NCBI RefSeq assembly: GCF_963662255.1
Contig: NC_085046.1
Span: forward strand, 142,243,762 to 142,307,761
Length of the DNA: 64,000 nucleotides
Reading direction: 5' to 3'
Origin: Cinclus cinclus
Taxonomy: Eukaryota > Chordata > Aves > Passeriformes > Cinclidae
Under the pieces are notes generated by a model, which saw nothing but the letters and a program-made list of their open reading frames with translations, ran no database searches and was not told the DNA's origin. A program made the position numbers and the translations under genes. Below are positions 1-11,800 of the stretch, piece by piece (position 1 is the stretch's first letter; every line of letters begins with the position of its first letter).

Positions 1-3000
1 AGTACCATCATCAAAAATCTATAAAAGTACTTTTAGGGAAGAAATGAAAATCAATTTCCTTCTGGACAATATTTTTCAAGCTCTCTTTCACTGTGACCTG
101 GTTACACACTATGTTCCTCTCTTGTAGTTGGAGTTTGACTCAGTAGGTTAAGAAGAGAAAACAGACAATAGAAACTGTTTAGGAAAAGCTTCCTGCTTTC
201 AAGTTTCTATTCTAAGGTGGGCTGAAGTATTACCTTTGCCTCCCTGGATAAAAGCATTGTATGAAGTGTCTTTACTCATCTGTGCCTGTGTACAATGCAC
301 ATATATGACACACATAAACCCTTAGTGAACTGTCCCTGATCTCAGAAAACATAAGTGCAAATCTGGGCAGTCTGAGCATCTCTGCAGTCTCGTGCTTACA
401 AGACAGTCCTTTGTGCCTTTCCAGACTGCTCATTGCAAGAGGTATGAAAGAAGAATCCTGTCTGCACAAGATTTATGGCTGGGAGAAATCACACTCTGTC
501 TCTTCCTGTCCACCCAAGTCTTTCGGGAAGCACCCACATAGAATAAATGGAGCTCTTTTCCAGTCATCTATTTAGATTAGAAGGCCTCATGGTTTTCTTG
601 GAAAGCAATCACTTATGAAGGCCCCCTGCAGAATCTTGTTGAGACCTGTGCTGTGGAAATTATTGATATAATCATATTCAACCAATTTGTAAAGGCCTAG
701 TGGGGGAAGGCATAAAGAGCTTTAGTCTGACATTTATAATTAATGCCAGGAAAGACATCTCTCCTCCAGAGATATATGAGAAGCCAATGTTACACCCTTG
801 CAGTCATAGTAAATGTACAGTACCTGAACAGCTAAAAGAATTGTCTAATCAAAAGCTAATTGAATGCTATGGGAAACTTCCTACCAGCTTCAGTGTTGAA
901 ATATTTAATTTATTTCTCGTCTAAAACGATGGAAGGAATTAATGGCTAGAGAAGGGTTTGTAGCTTCTGTACAGAAATGTAATGGAGTCTGCTTCCCCAG
1001 TTGAGTCTTTTGATACTCCATTTATACATTTTTATTTGGGAGATCAATCCTCAGTCTGTCTATGCAACTTACTTCTTCAAGGGAGTTCAAAAAGTGCATT
1101 TTTAAATGAATGTGCCACTTCATGACATTGGACTAATGACTACCAACTTCCATCCCAACCTGACTTCCCTTTCCTTTTCATTATTGAACACGCACTGATA
1201 AGCTGAGGAAGGCCCAGAGAATTCCTGAAGCTTGGCATGCTTTGTCCTCTGCCCATCTCCTTTATGTGGTCCATCCTATGGTGACTGGTAGCAGACAAAG
1301 AGCCGCAGGCTACTGTTAAATAAAGCAGGTCAAGTCATGTTCTCTGGCCCTAAGGGCAAACAGAACAGCATCCACATGGGCTAGACACCTCTTCCCACCA
1401 TCCCCAGGTAATGTAACAGCTATTGATCTGTATGAACCACACTATGCACTATTGAAGTCCATGGTATGGATGTGCTTGGGTTACTAATAAACCAGAGCTG
1501 CAGATAAGTGGAGGAACACCAGGACTCTATTTCCACTTAAAGTGGATTTGCAGTGTGATCTTAGTCCATGAGCATGCCCACCACAGGGAACTGACAGCAC
1601 TGTGACAGTGTGTTTGTTTAGAATTATCTTAATTGATGCTGAAACTATACATTGCTTCCTGTTTATAAAATCTCCAATAATGTTGAAAGATCAAATACAA
1701 AAAACTAGCCTGGCAATTTTCAAAAGCTGTCAGAGAATATAACAGAAATGACTTAGATGAATGTGCTTTCAACTTCCATGAAAAATAAATCTATATGTAA
1801 CACATCACTCTACCATCTATGGAAAGCCGTCCATGGATGCTTTTTGTTCTATGGAAATGTGACTTCCTCTTAAATTGTCATGAAGCCTGGGAACCTCAAA
1901 CAATTATCAAAATATCTAGCAATATATATATCAATATATTTGTGTTTCTTTCTTTCTTTCTTTCTTTCTCTCTTGAATCTTTTATTTGGACTTTGAGTTT
2001 GGGATGTCTTCTCTTAATGTCTGTGGTGGGCATCTGAAAATTAATTGACCCAGTTCAGTGTCATGAAAGGTGGAAGGTATGTATGTCCCATAAAGTCTTA
2101 TGCAGTTAGTTAATAGTGAATTTAATAGGATTAGTATAAATTAACAGACGTTTTCCCCAGGATTATATTAAAATTATTATGTGTTGATTTGTGTTTTGGT
2201 AGTTCTTGGTGACTTAGTGCCTGTGTACAGGTTTGTGTGCATTGTGTGGTTTTTAGTCTTGAGAACTGGCTTTGTTTTTCCAGAGTGGATGGATTCAGCC
2301 CATGTACTCACCAAAAGACTTTTAGATACCTTTATAGGTGCTGTGATTTAGAAATGGTGTTCTACAATTCAGTATTCCCTCTGAAACTACTCCAAACCAT
2401 GCACTTCTTGCTCACTCCCTCCTCCTCCTCTCCTGTGATGGGATGGAGAATAGAATTGGAGGCACAAAAGTTAAAGATTGCAGACTGTGATAAGAACAAT
2501 TTACTGGAAACAGCAATGAGATAAGAAAACAGTTTTCTGTTAGCAGCAATATTAATCCGACAGCAACCGTTTTAATAACAAATGTGTGCAAGAGAGGTAA
2601 GGGGTTCATATCCTCACCACTCTAGCAAAAGAAGCCCAATAATACCTGACTACCACCACGCTACCCTGGACTGACCTGGAAGGGACCCCTTCCCCCACGC
2701 CTGTAAAATGAGGTGAGGTGGTGCAGGTCCTGGCCATACCCTTCCTGGATACTGCAAAAATCAACACTGTCCTGAAACAGGATAACATGCAAACATGAGG
2801 TGTCTTAGTGCATGTTTGAAAGGGCAAGAAACTGCTTGTGGAGCTGTAACTGCTGCCTCTATATCAGCTCTATAAACTTTCAATACCAGAAAATTGGTCA
2901 ATTATTGTTTCAATTTCAAAAATTACTACAACTTGTAACTGACTATTTTAACAACCGTCCCTGGGAGAAAAGAGAAGGGTTTGGCCTTTCAGTCAGACAT

Positions 3001-6000
3001 CAATGTACCTGCTCTGTGTGGGTGAGGTGAGTACTCCAATCTGAAGTGCTTTTCCCCCTACTTCATTGCAAAGTCATGGAGCTTCTCTAGCTCATGAACA
3101 GTTGGTGTCCATTCATCTTCTAGCAATCAAATTATTTGTGAAACATAACAGTTTTGTTTGTAAACTGTGATAGTTCTCCAGCAAAGCATAATTTCATTCT
3201 CAGGTTTGGTGTTGGAATACGAGTGATTATAATCAACATATTGTATCATATTGTCTGGCTATAGACTCTTTCCACAAGGCTAAATGTTGCTGTACTGATG
3301 CTGAACCAAGATTCAAATACCTCTTTTTCAGTGGTTCTGTCTTCTCCAGTTAACTTTACTTTTCTCCTTTCATAGTCCTGTGCTTTACGCTTTCTTCCTG
3401 GAAAATGGTGATTATAAGGTTCTAACACATTCTGAGGTTTAAATATGAAAAGAAGGACAGTTTAGCAGTGACTTATGCTGAAGAATTTAGGTCTACTAGG
3501 AGTGATGTATAGGTTTATTACAGGCAAAGGAAACGTTAAAGTGGAGAGCATGTAACTGGGATTTCTTACTTCTTCACATTGCACTTCACCATTTTGCCTT
3601 ACAATTAGATTCACTCTAAATGGTCACAGTGCAGGATAAAGAAAAAGCTTTTCTGTCATATGTGAGCATGATAAAAATTATCCTAAAAAAATGCTCAAAC
3701 ACATTAAAGAGAAAAACATTTTGATCTCCAGACTCAAATACCTTTTGATTTTCAGGGGTCTTGCCTAAATCAAGTGAATGCAAAGAGAATCCCGAAAGAT
3801 GATGATCTTCATAGCCAGGTCAGGTTCTGCAAAAATAAAAGTCAGCATGGCATCAGTCTTATTGTTGAAGACACTATGCAGCTTTCTGTTTGCCTACTGT
3901 AGATCTCTGACTTTTAGAAGAGATGATTATATTTAGATAACCCATGGATCATCAAATCAAATATTGCGTTGTCTTGAGGGAGAGGTTAAACGTTTTCAAG
4001 CGATTTTGTGCTCAGACATTGTAAAGTAGATTTGTGCATGTGTATTTGTGATGATGTAGGTTATTTTAATATGCCCCCATCTTATGTCTTGGGAAGGACT
4101 GAAATTCTATTTTGATTTCTGTGTCGCCAGTTGACTGTAAACTGTAATGCTGCCATATATGTCTTAGATCTACCACTGCCAGGCACTTCTATGTTGATGT
4201 TTTTGGCTTAGGAAAAGGAAATGGGGAGCCCCTCCAAGATGTAAAGAAATTAGAGCTTCATCCCAGAGGAGAGAAAAGTTGAAATATTTACTCACACTGC
4301 AGCTAGCTAGCAAGGACTGGGGCAGATGCTTGGTATTGACTTCCTCAGGATCTGAGGTTGAGTTATAATAATACACCCCCTTTTCATCTCAACTTACCCT
4401 TTAAAAAACTAAAACCCAAGACATAAAGGAAACACTTTTCATGTCATCTGAGTGAGGCAAGGTACAGTGCATCTTCTAAAAAGCCCGGAAAGAAAAGTAG
4501 CAGATGGGCCAAACAGAACCTGTTGTCATACTTTTGCACTTAGTACTGGATACTAAGACACCTTCGCAAAATTACAGTTTCAAAAAGCAAAGGGAAGCTG
4601 ATGAATTGCCCATGTTTCCCTCCTTCCTTTCTGCCCTCCTCATGCATTCAGCACTGCTGCTGTGATGGATGCTCAAGTTTCTAATTTTGTCCCTTCATAT
4701 CTTCTTCTTTCAGGATTTCCTCTGTGTTTCTTCACATACTTGTGTTAACTCCAACAGTTGCCATGCTTCACCATTAGCTCCTGTCCCTGATCTCTTTTTC
4801 TAATGCTTCCCATTGATTCTACTTCTCATTTGCCTCTTTTCTGACTTGGCAAAATGCTTTTGAAAGTCAGCTGCTTTTTCCACATCCCAAAGTCTGAGCA
4901 TGGAAGATTGTCTTCAGCCAGCCTGACTGAAACCCTCAATGGCTCCAGGTACACACAGCTGCAGCCCCTTCCAAAATGAGCAGCAGGTTTCGAGTTGATG
5001 ACAGTCATTGGTTCTCCATTGTCGTGGGGGAGACCGACACCAATCTACAACATCTGAAGATCTGTTGTGACATCCTGCACCATTCATTGGGAAAAAAAGT
5101 ACAGTAAAACCATTAATGTTTGAATGACTTAGAATACAGATTGACTCACTGAAGTCTCATCTTTGGAAATGCATGTGTTTTACTGCTGTCTTTTCCTTTC
5201 CATGTGTGCCCTTGTCTTGTAATCTAGACTTTATGTTATTTGAACTTCTGGCCTGGATTTATTTAATTTTTTTTCCTGCTCCTCTGAGTTATTTTGGATA
5301 CTATTGCTGTTTGGTTAACTTTAGACCATTTTTAGTAGTGTCACTGAGGAGGAAGGACTTGAATACAGTTTTCAGACACCTCTGCAGTACCATGGCTTAC
5401 TAAGATTCCAGGAATATATACCTTCAGTAAGAAGAAAAAGAAGGAACAGAAGTTCAGAGAATGAGAAAACAATTTGACTTTAAATGAGAGAGGGAGAGGG
5501 AGAAAGCCTGCACATTACCATACCTTGTAGGATGCTGGTGCCACCCAGGAGGAAGGAGGGTAATAGGAGGTGGAGAGTGTCAATGGCATCTTTACCCTTC
5601 TTGTCTGAACTGTGTGTAAGAATGAAACAATTATCTGAGTTACTGGAGAGTACAAGACTAGGTTACCTGGTTTTCATCCTCATATCCAGCAACAACACTG
5701 CTTCACTTAATAGGGTGAAAATTGCATCACATCAGGCTGGAGCACTCTGGGCTTCCCCCGTGTTCACTGTTTCCTCACTGAAGGCATTTCTGCCTGTTTA
5801 CAAACCAGCACTCTAGCTCTTAATGTTAAATTCCTCTTGGGAAAGGGATGGGTCCAGAGTGGCTGGATTTCAAGCACTTGCTCTGGCTTATGTTTTGAGC
5901 CTTCCTGGACAACCACAGCATGTTGTTCTCAATGATACTGATTACAAATGAGGTAATAAGTGCTTTCATAAAAAACAGCTGCTTCCAGCTCCCTATCTGC

Positions 6001-6659
6001 ACAGCAAATAAGGCTTCACTTTTAAATTTTAAATTGTCATTTCTGATGTTAACCTACGTTTGGACCAGCTGTATCCCTTACAGTAATAAAAAAAAAATGT
6101 TTCAATGGTTTGAAATTTCGCAGGGTAAAAAAGTACAAAAAAACCAGTTCAAGTTGTCATTTTGTGATTATTAGTTCTGGAAGCAGGGTTTTCCCAAACT
6201 CCTAGAGGTCTTTCAGGCCTCTGTGGGACTGTTATAGGCTCAGTATATCTCTGCTTTCCTGTCCAAAAAATAAGATGTAGAGCTACACCTACACATGCAT
6301 CTGGGCACAGACATCTCTGAGAAACACCCCTGTTACTTTTAGGGAGAAGAGTCTTCAATTAGTCAAGTTCTGAAAGGAAAAGTTTTAAAAAGTAATGATA
6401 AAATAAGAATTTTTTTGTTTTAAAGAAATGTCTCTTTGAAATAAAAGTTAAAACATTTCATTCTTGAAATCTCACAGAAGCCTTTAACTATTTTCACCGT
6501 TTTTCCATTTTCTTTTTTGGCTGAAAATAATTCAACTGAAATTTGCAATTTTTTTGCAGCAGCTCCATCGCTACTTTTTGGATAGAATGAGGCTCTTAAC
6601 AAGATATTAAATTGTGGCTACTGGAAGGGACAGAATTGTTATAAGCATGTTTGCATCTG
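1..6659. other. Unique non-coding DNA, no gene recognised
   Basis: A+T-rich, CpG-poor sequence with no recognisable exon, RNA gene or interspersed repeat. The open frames are short (up to 110 codons at 5484-5816), have no recognisable domain, and are consistent with chance. Local features are a TTTC microsatellite near 1950 and an A run at 6087-6097. It could be intergenic or intronic; nothing visible distinguishes the two. Confidence 0.6.
1945..1974 (+). repeat. (TTTC)n microsatellite
   Basis: Six perfect TTTC units run from 1945 to 1968 and then decay into TCTC. A short TA-rich run (about 1921-1940) lies just upstream. The tract is long enough to be length-polymorphic but has no other visible role. 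Confidence 0.9.
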
Positions 6660-6960
6660 GCTTTCAATGAGGATTTCTGTTTTGGCAGATGGAAGTTGTC
6701 AAGGTGCAGTAGGGGCTGAGCCCTCCTTGGGCTGTGGTGGCAGCACAGGGGTCTCACAGCCAGGGCCCACCCCAGTGCCCCTGGCCAGGGAGCAGGGCAG
6801 GAGCAGGGCAGGCAGGGGCAGCCCCAGACAGCCCCAGGCACTGGGCATGGCCAAGGGAGTGGAGGCAGGCTGAGCTCACACCAGAGCATCTGCCTGCTGC
6901 TGGGGTCAGAATCAGGCTCAGATACATGCCAGGGGGGCTCAGCAGGTCCATGGGGAGAAA
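6660..6960. other. GC-rich block lacking CpG
   Basis: About 300 bases dominated by GGGCAGG, CCCCAG and GGCCAGG words in otherwise A+T-rich surroundings. Reading through it I find no CG dinucleotide, so it is not a CpG island; it looks like old, methylated and deaminated GC-rich DNA or a decayed repeat. Several overlapping open frames on both strands (68, 87, 97 and 65 codons) arise because stop codons are rare in GC-rich sequence. They have no recognisable domain. An unidentified GC-rich LTR fragment is a possible alternative. Confidence 0.6.
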
Positions 6961-8145
6961 ATTAACAGGACATCAAATACCAGTGTTTCTACTGTGAAAA
7001 AAGGTCATTAGTGCTCCCTCTCATGAAACAGGAATGCTGCTCTAGTCCTGGTTTAATGAATAATTGACATATTTAAATATTCTTGGAAGACTCCGATCCA
7101 GTTGTTGACCTAAATGAGATTATAGCACTATGCAGCAATCTTTAATTTCAGTATTGCCTGTAGGCAGAAGAGAGTCCAGGAGATTTTAACAAAGGCTGAC
7201 CACAATTAGAGGTAGTGTTCAACAGAAGAATGTACAAGCACAACTGTGGTTCAGAGTTAAAACTCAGGCAGATAAAATACTACATGACTCTGCTTCCAAT
7301 TAGTATGAAAAAGATGTGTTCTTGGCAATTTCTTCTTTATGCTCATGTGACAAAGAAGAGTTAATTTAACTACAGTTAATTTCATGCCCTTTATAATGTA
7401 CCCAATTATATCGTCCTAATTATTTCAAGCCCTCATATGCCTTGGTTGAGTGCCTTTTTTGGAAGAGGATATTAAATAACGATTATCCTCCTCATTAATA
7501 CAATGCACGATGGAGAGAAAACAAACAAGACATGGATGAAAAGCATAAATATAATTTATATTTTTTATTCACTTTCCCCCTGATCTTTCCACAACAGAAG
7601 TAACATTAGTCATGGAGATATGAGGAGGCTTGGAATTTTTTTGTCTTGCCTTGTCATTTCAGTTTTGTCTGGTTAGTATGTAAGGGTGGGAGTATTTTAG
7701 AAGCTTTAAGGACTTTTCTGAGAACTCAGCTATTATTAACCTATAGCACTAGGCTACAGCTGCAGAAATTGAGACTTCAATTAATTCTAATTCATCCTCA
7801 TTTTACTAATTTGGACAATGAAACATAAAAAGGTGTAAGTCATAGTAAAGAATAAGGTAGGAGGGTAGTATCCATTTCTTCTACATGAAGACTAAAATGA
7901 GGCAAAATTAGTGCTGTCTCGTCCTTATGAAGGTAGACAGTACTTGGAGACAGTGTATGAGGCAGACTTCCCACACTTTTCACCCAGTTAAGATGTCAAT
8001 CTTCAACTATCATGATTAAGCAACATGCCATGGTCTTCCCCATTCTGTGAGAGGTGGAAGTGAGGGTGATAAGCACTGTGATCAAAAGAGACACTTTAGT
8101 CTGGACTCTGTTGCACCAGTGGTAGAACAGTCCCCCGTGAGATCA
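6961..8145. other. Unique A+T-rich DNA with TAAT-type words
   Basis: No gene seen. The 7060-7520 part is rich in homeodomain-like TAAT/ATTA words, and four CpGs survive near 7092, 7411, 7479 and 7508. That would fit a conserved regulatory element but does not show one. The 60-codon frame at 7646-7828 is unsupported. Confidence 0.5.
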
Positions 8146-8215
8146 GATAAAGGATTAATAAAAAGGATTAATATTTAATATAATATAAATTAAATTATAT
8201 TAATTAATATAAAAC
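8146..8215. repeat. AT-rich low-complexity tract
   Basis: Almost pure A and T with repeated GGATTAATA and TTAATATAA words. It directly abuts the 3' end of the minus-strand CR1 that begins at 8216. It could be the pre-integration target or an expanded AT tract at the insertion junction. Confidence 0.75.
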
Positions 8216-8870
8216 AATCATAGAAACTATGAATCAAAAAAAGGTTTGTGTTGGAGGAGATCTTTAAAGATCATCTGGTTCTATTCTCTTACCATGGACA
8301 GTGACACCTTCTGCTGTACAAGGTTGCTCAAAGCCCCATCCAACCTTCCTGGGATAGGGCATCCACTGCTTCTTTGGGCAACATTTTCCAGTGTCTGACC
8401 ACCCTCATTGTAAAAAATTCCTAAATCTACCTTCTCAGTTTAAAATTGTTGTCCCTTGTCCTATCACTACAGACTCCACTAAAAGTCTACCCCTCTTTCT
8501 TATAAGCTGCCTTTGGGTACTGGAAGGTGTTCATAGGTCTCCCCAGAGCCTTCACTTCTCCAGACTGAACCCCAACCTTCTCAGCCTGTCTTCATAGGAG
8601 AGGTGCTCCAGCTCTTTGATCATCTTCAAGGTCCTTCTCTGGACTTGTTCCAGCAGTTCCATGTCCTTCTTATCTCGGGGCCCCAGAGCTGGATGTGACA
8701 CTGCAGGGGGAGTCTCACTGCAGAGGAGCAGGATCACCTCCCTCGATCTGCTGCCCACACTGCTGAAGAAGCAGTCCAGGATAGGGTTGTCTTTCTGGGC
8801 TGCAGGTGTACACTGCTGGCTCATGTCCAATTTTTCATCCACCAATATCCATGAGTTCTTCTCTTCAGGG
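8216..8870 (-). mobile_element. CR1 LINE fragment, 5'-truncated, with pol C-terminus
   Basis: The element runs on the minus strand with its 3' tail at 8216 (degenerate ATTCTATG-like units) and its truncated 5' side near 8870. The minus-strand frame at 8552-8845 (97 codons) matches the C-terminal part of the CR1 reverse transcriptase protein. It shows the SRSREVILLL motif, then KKDMELLEQVQRR, then LEHLSYEDRLRRLGF. This reading is well established for avian CR1. CR1 usually inserts as 5'-truncated copies without clear target duplications, and none is seen here. The upstream RT and endonuclease regions are missing, so it is a dead copy. The frame is unusually open for an old copy, but it is not a host gene. 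Confidence 0.92.
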
Positions 8871-11800
8871 CTAAATTTATATATTGTAAATGTCTAGATA
8901 GAGTAAAGTACAGTGTCAGCTCATATAATTTTCATTTATGCAAACTTCATTAAGTGCAGGAGTGTATATGCTGTACATGAAGCAATCACTGAGATGATTT
9001 CTTCATTTTGTTGTATCAAGATAAGAAGAAATGTGAAAAAATATCCACTGCCTATGTTTAATTCTCAAATCTCAAGCAACTGGATAGCAATGTTCTGTTT
9101 GGAACAGAAATGTGTAGCTGGCCTTTAGTAGCGTCTTCCTTCTCACCTGCTCTACGTATTCTTTAACTGGGAAGATGAATAAAGATTCAGCTGTTTCATG
9201 CTCTTTCAGATTCTTACTCATCAGGGAGTGAAACTGCAAGTCTCATCAAGCATGGGGTTATAAAAATGTGCAGACAGAAATACCCTGAGTCTGTATAAGC
9301 TGAGGTTGCTTCTGCCATTTGGCTCATGTAAAGATTCTTCAAATCCTCTTACAGTAAAGGGCTGTAGGATTGATAAAAATTTGCCTGACTCTCTTGTAAC
9401 AAGCAGCAAAGAAGCATTGCTGAGTCACCTTCAGTGTGAGCTTACTCTTTTTTCATTCCTGAGAGCAGGTGTCACATGCACTTTCTGATGCAACTGCTGG
9501 TAACTGCTCTGCTCTCACCCCTTGTGTCACTTGGCATCATGGGCAGTCAGCTGATGATGTGAAGGAGAGAGGGTCATCATCTGATACTAAAGTGCAAACA
9601 AATTCAGATAAACATTACCTCACTGAGGAGAAAGAGGGGGGAAGGGCATAGCCCAAATAAAAAGTGGAGAGGCTGCAGAAAATAAAGGCAGAAAGGGAAA
9701 TGTCTGCTGCAGGAACATTACTTTACCCTGGGCAGAGTTTTCAGCAGGTTTTGCATCAGCCAAGCACATTCTGTACAGCTAAGCAAAGGCAGAGACAAAA
9801 ATAGAGTACCCTACCAGGTGTATATTTGTACAAGTCCTTCTTGGATGAAATGCACCTGAAAAGCATCCTGGAGCTGGGCTCAGACCCAAATTAGGTTATG
9901 ATTCCCTGTGCAGATATTCATCATGATACACAGGCTCCAGTAACTTCTCAGCAAATCAATGCATTTCTCCTCTGCTGGCTCAAAATTCTGGCAATCAGTA
10001 TAAGTCTGGATAAGCCTGGTGGATCAGTACACACATCAATATATCTATCACAGCCTTTTCAGGTGTATGTTCATTCAAACCATTTAGAAAATATGTAGAT
10101 TCCCCCCTCTCTTATTTTGTCTGTCCTTGGTTAAATGTAATCTACATGCTCATTGAGAGCATGTTCTTTTCTAGTTCATTGGCTTCAGTGGGAGAACTGC
10201 CCTGGTAATGAACAGTAAATGACTGACAAAGCACCAAAAATTTTGGGGCAAAGTGAGCACTCTGTAATTTTATGAGTTTCTTCCCTCTGCAAAGTTATTC
10301 AGTCAGGGACCACATCTTTTATTAGGTCAGCATTTGGTGGGAATGCTCCCTTTTATCTAGAGACATTTGCTGAAGAAGAGTTAAAATAAAAAGGTTTTGT
10401 CTCATAAAAGAATGCATGGGTGTACACTTGTAGACCACACTAGTCGTTCAAACTCTGGACCTCTGTTGGACACGGCTCAATTTGATTTGTCATCAGAGAC
10501 CACTTTCAGTAGCCTGGTAAGGTCCAGTTACCAGCTTGTCTGGCCAGTGTTGTACCATAAGGCAAACACTGCAGCTCAGGACACATCTGGGGCAAGATGC
10601 ATGTCTCCAGGGTCCTCACTCCCTTTCCAAAGCTGGGACACTACCCCAAAGGTAAATGCATGAATTCATTTTTATGAGACCCTAGTAAGACCTGCGTGTT
10701 TCCTCTGAAATAGTGGCCAATATCTTATTATCACTCCACAACCTTCTTTCCTCAGCTGCACTTTGTACAGCAGTCAGTGGCTGAAACACTCATCCAGGAT
10801 GTCAATGGTCCTGGTTAAAAGTCCCTCCTCTGACTGGGGAAATGCTCTTAATTATTCCCAATTACCAAGCTGGATTTAGGCTATCCTCCGGAGCTCCTGC
10901 TGAAGCTGTGCAGCTCTAGCATAGGACTCAAGAATTTCTGGGACAAAAGAGAACACCAGAAAGACAGACTATAGTCTCCTTGGAAGGGGGAGATTTGGTT
11001 ATTTGTCATTGTCAGTTTAATAGATTTTCCTTGACACAGTCACTGGATATAGCACACATACTCTGCTGATGGGGCCAGATAGTAGCTTAGGTTGAGTCTG
11101 ACTTCTTTGACTGTCCTTGGAGAAAAAACAAAGCAGACAGTGAACACTTGCTAGACTACACACTTATTCATATGATTATTTGCATTACATTTTAACCTTA
11201 ATTTTCTGTTGTGAAAATAACTTGCTAAGTCTTAAGAGGAGAAAACTCTTCAACCACTTCCACAGGCTCTCTCAAACCAGCAGTTCTTCACATAAATCTT
11301 TTTTGCACAGGCCTAATTTTCAATTTTTATCTCTTTTTTTTTCTTAGATAAGAGATTTTGAAGACCAAATAGGGTTGTGGGATTCCTGTGCCTAACCTAG
11401 ACAAATAAATCCGCTGTCTTCTCAAAAAAATCAGGTGCTCCATCACTGCCAAACACCAGAATGTTTATGATCTACCAGTTATATGCTTCCCTATCCGTTT
11501 TTTCTTCTTCTCAAACTGACTGTTTGCCTTGAGGCCAGCTCACCAAGTCAGGCCAGAATCGTAAGGCAGTGCAGATTGCCATGTTATCTGCTGTCTACCC
11601 TTCATACAGCTCAAGGGATGTTTATCTCCTTCCTCTGCCTGTGTTCATCTTTGCAGGGGTACCAACGCCATCAATCTGCTCCTGATGATAGTTCAAAATG
11701 CCAGCAGTTGTCAAAAACCGTGGGAATAATAAAAACGCTTTGTGAAGATACGGCTGGTTTACTGTTGCCTGGAGAGATTCCCTGCCTGTATTACTGTACT

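Noticed and set aside
8552..8845. 97-codon frame resembling a host protein
   Set aside because: The sequence is the C-terminal part of the CR1 reverse transcriptase in a truncated LINE copy.
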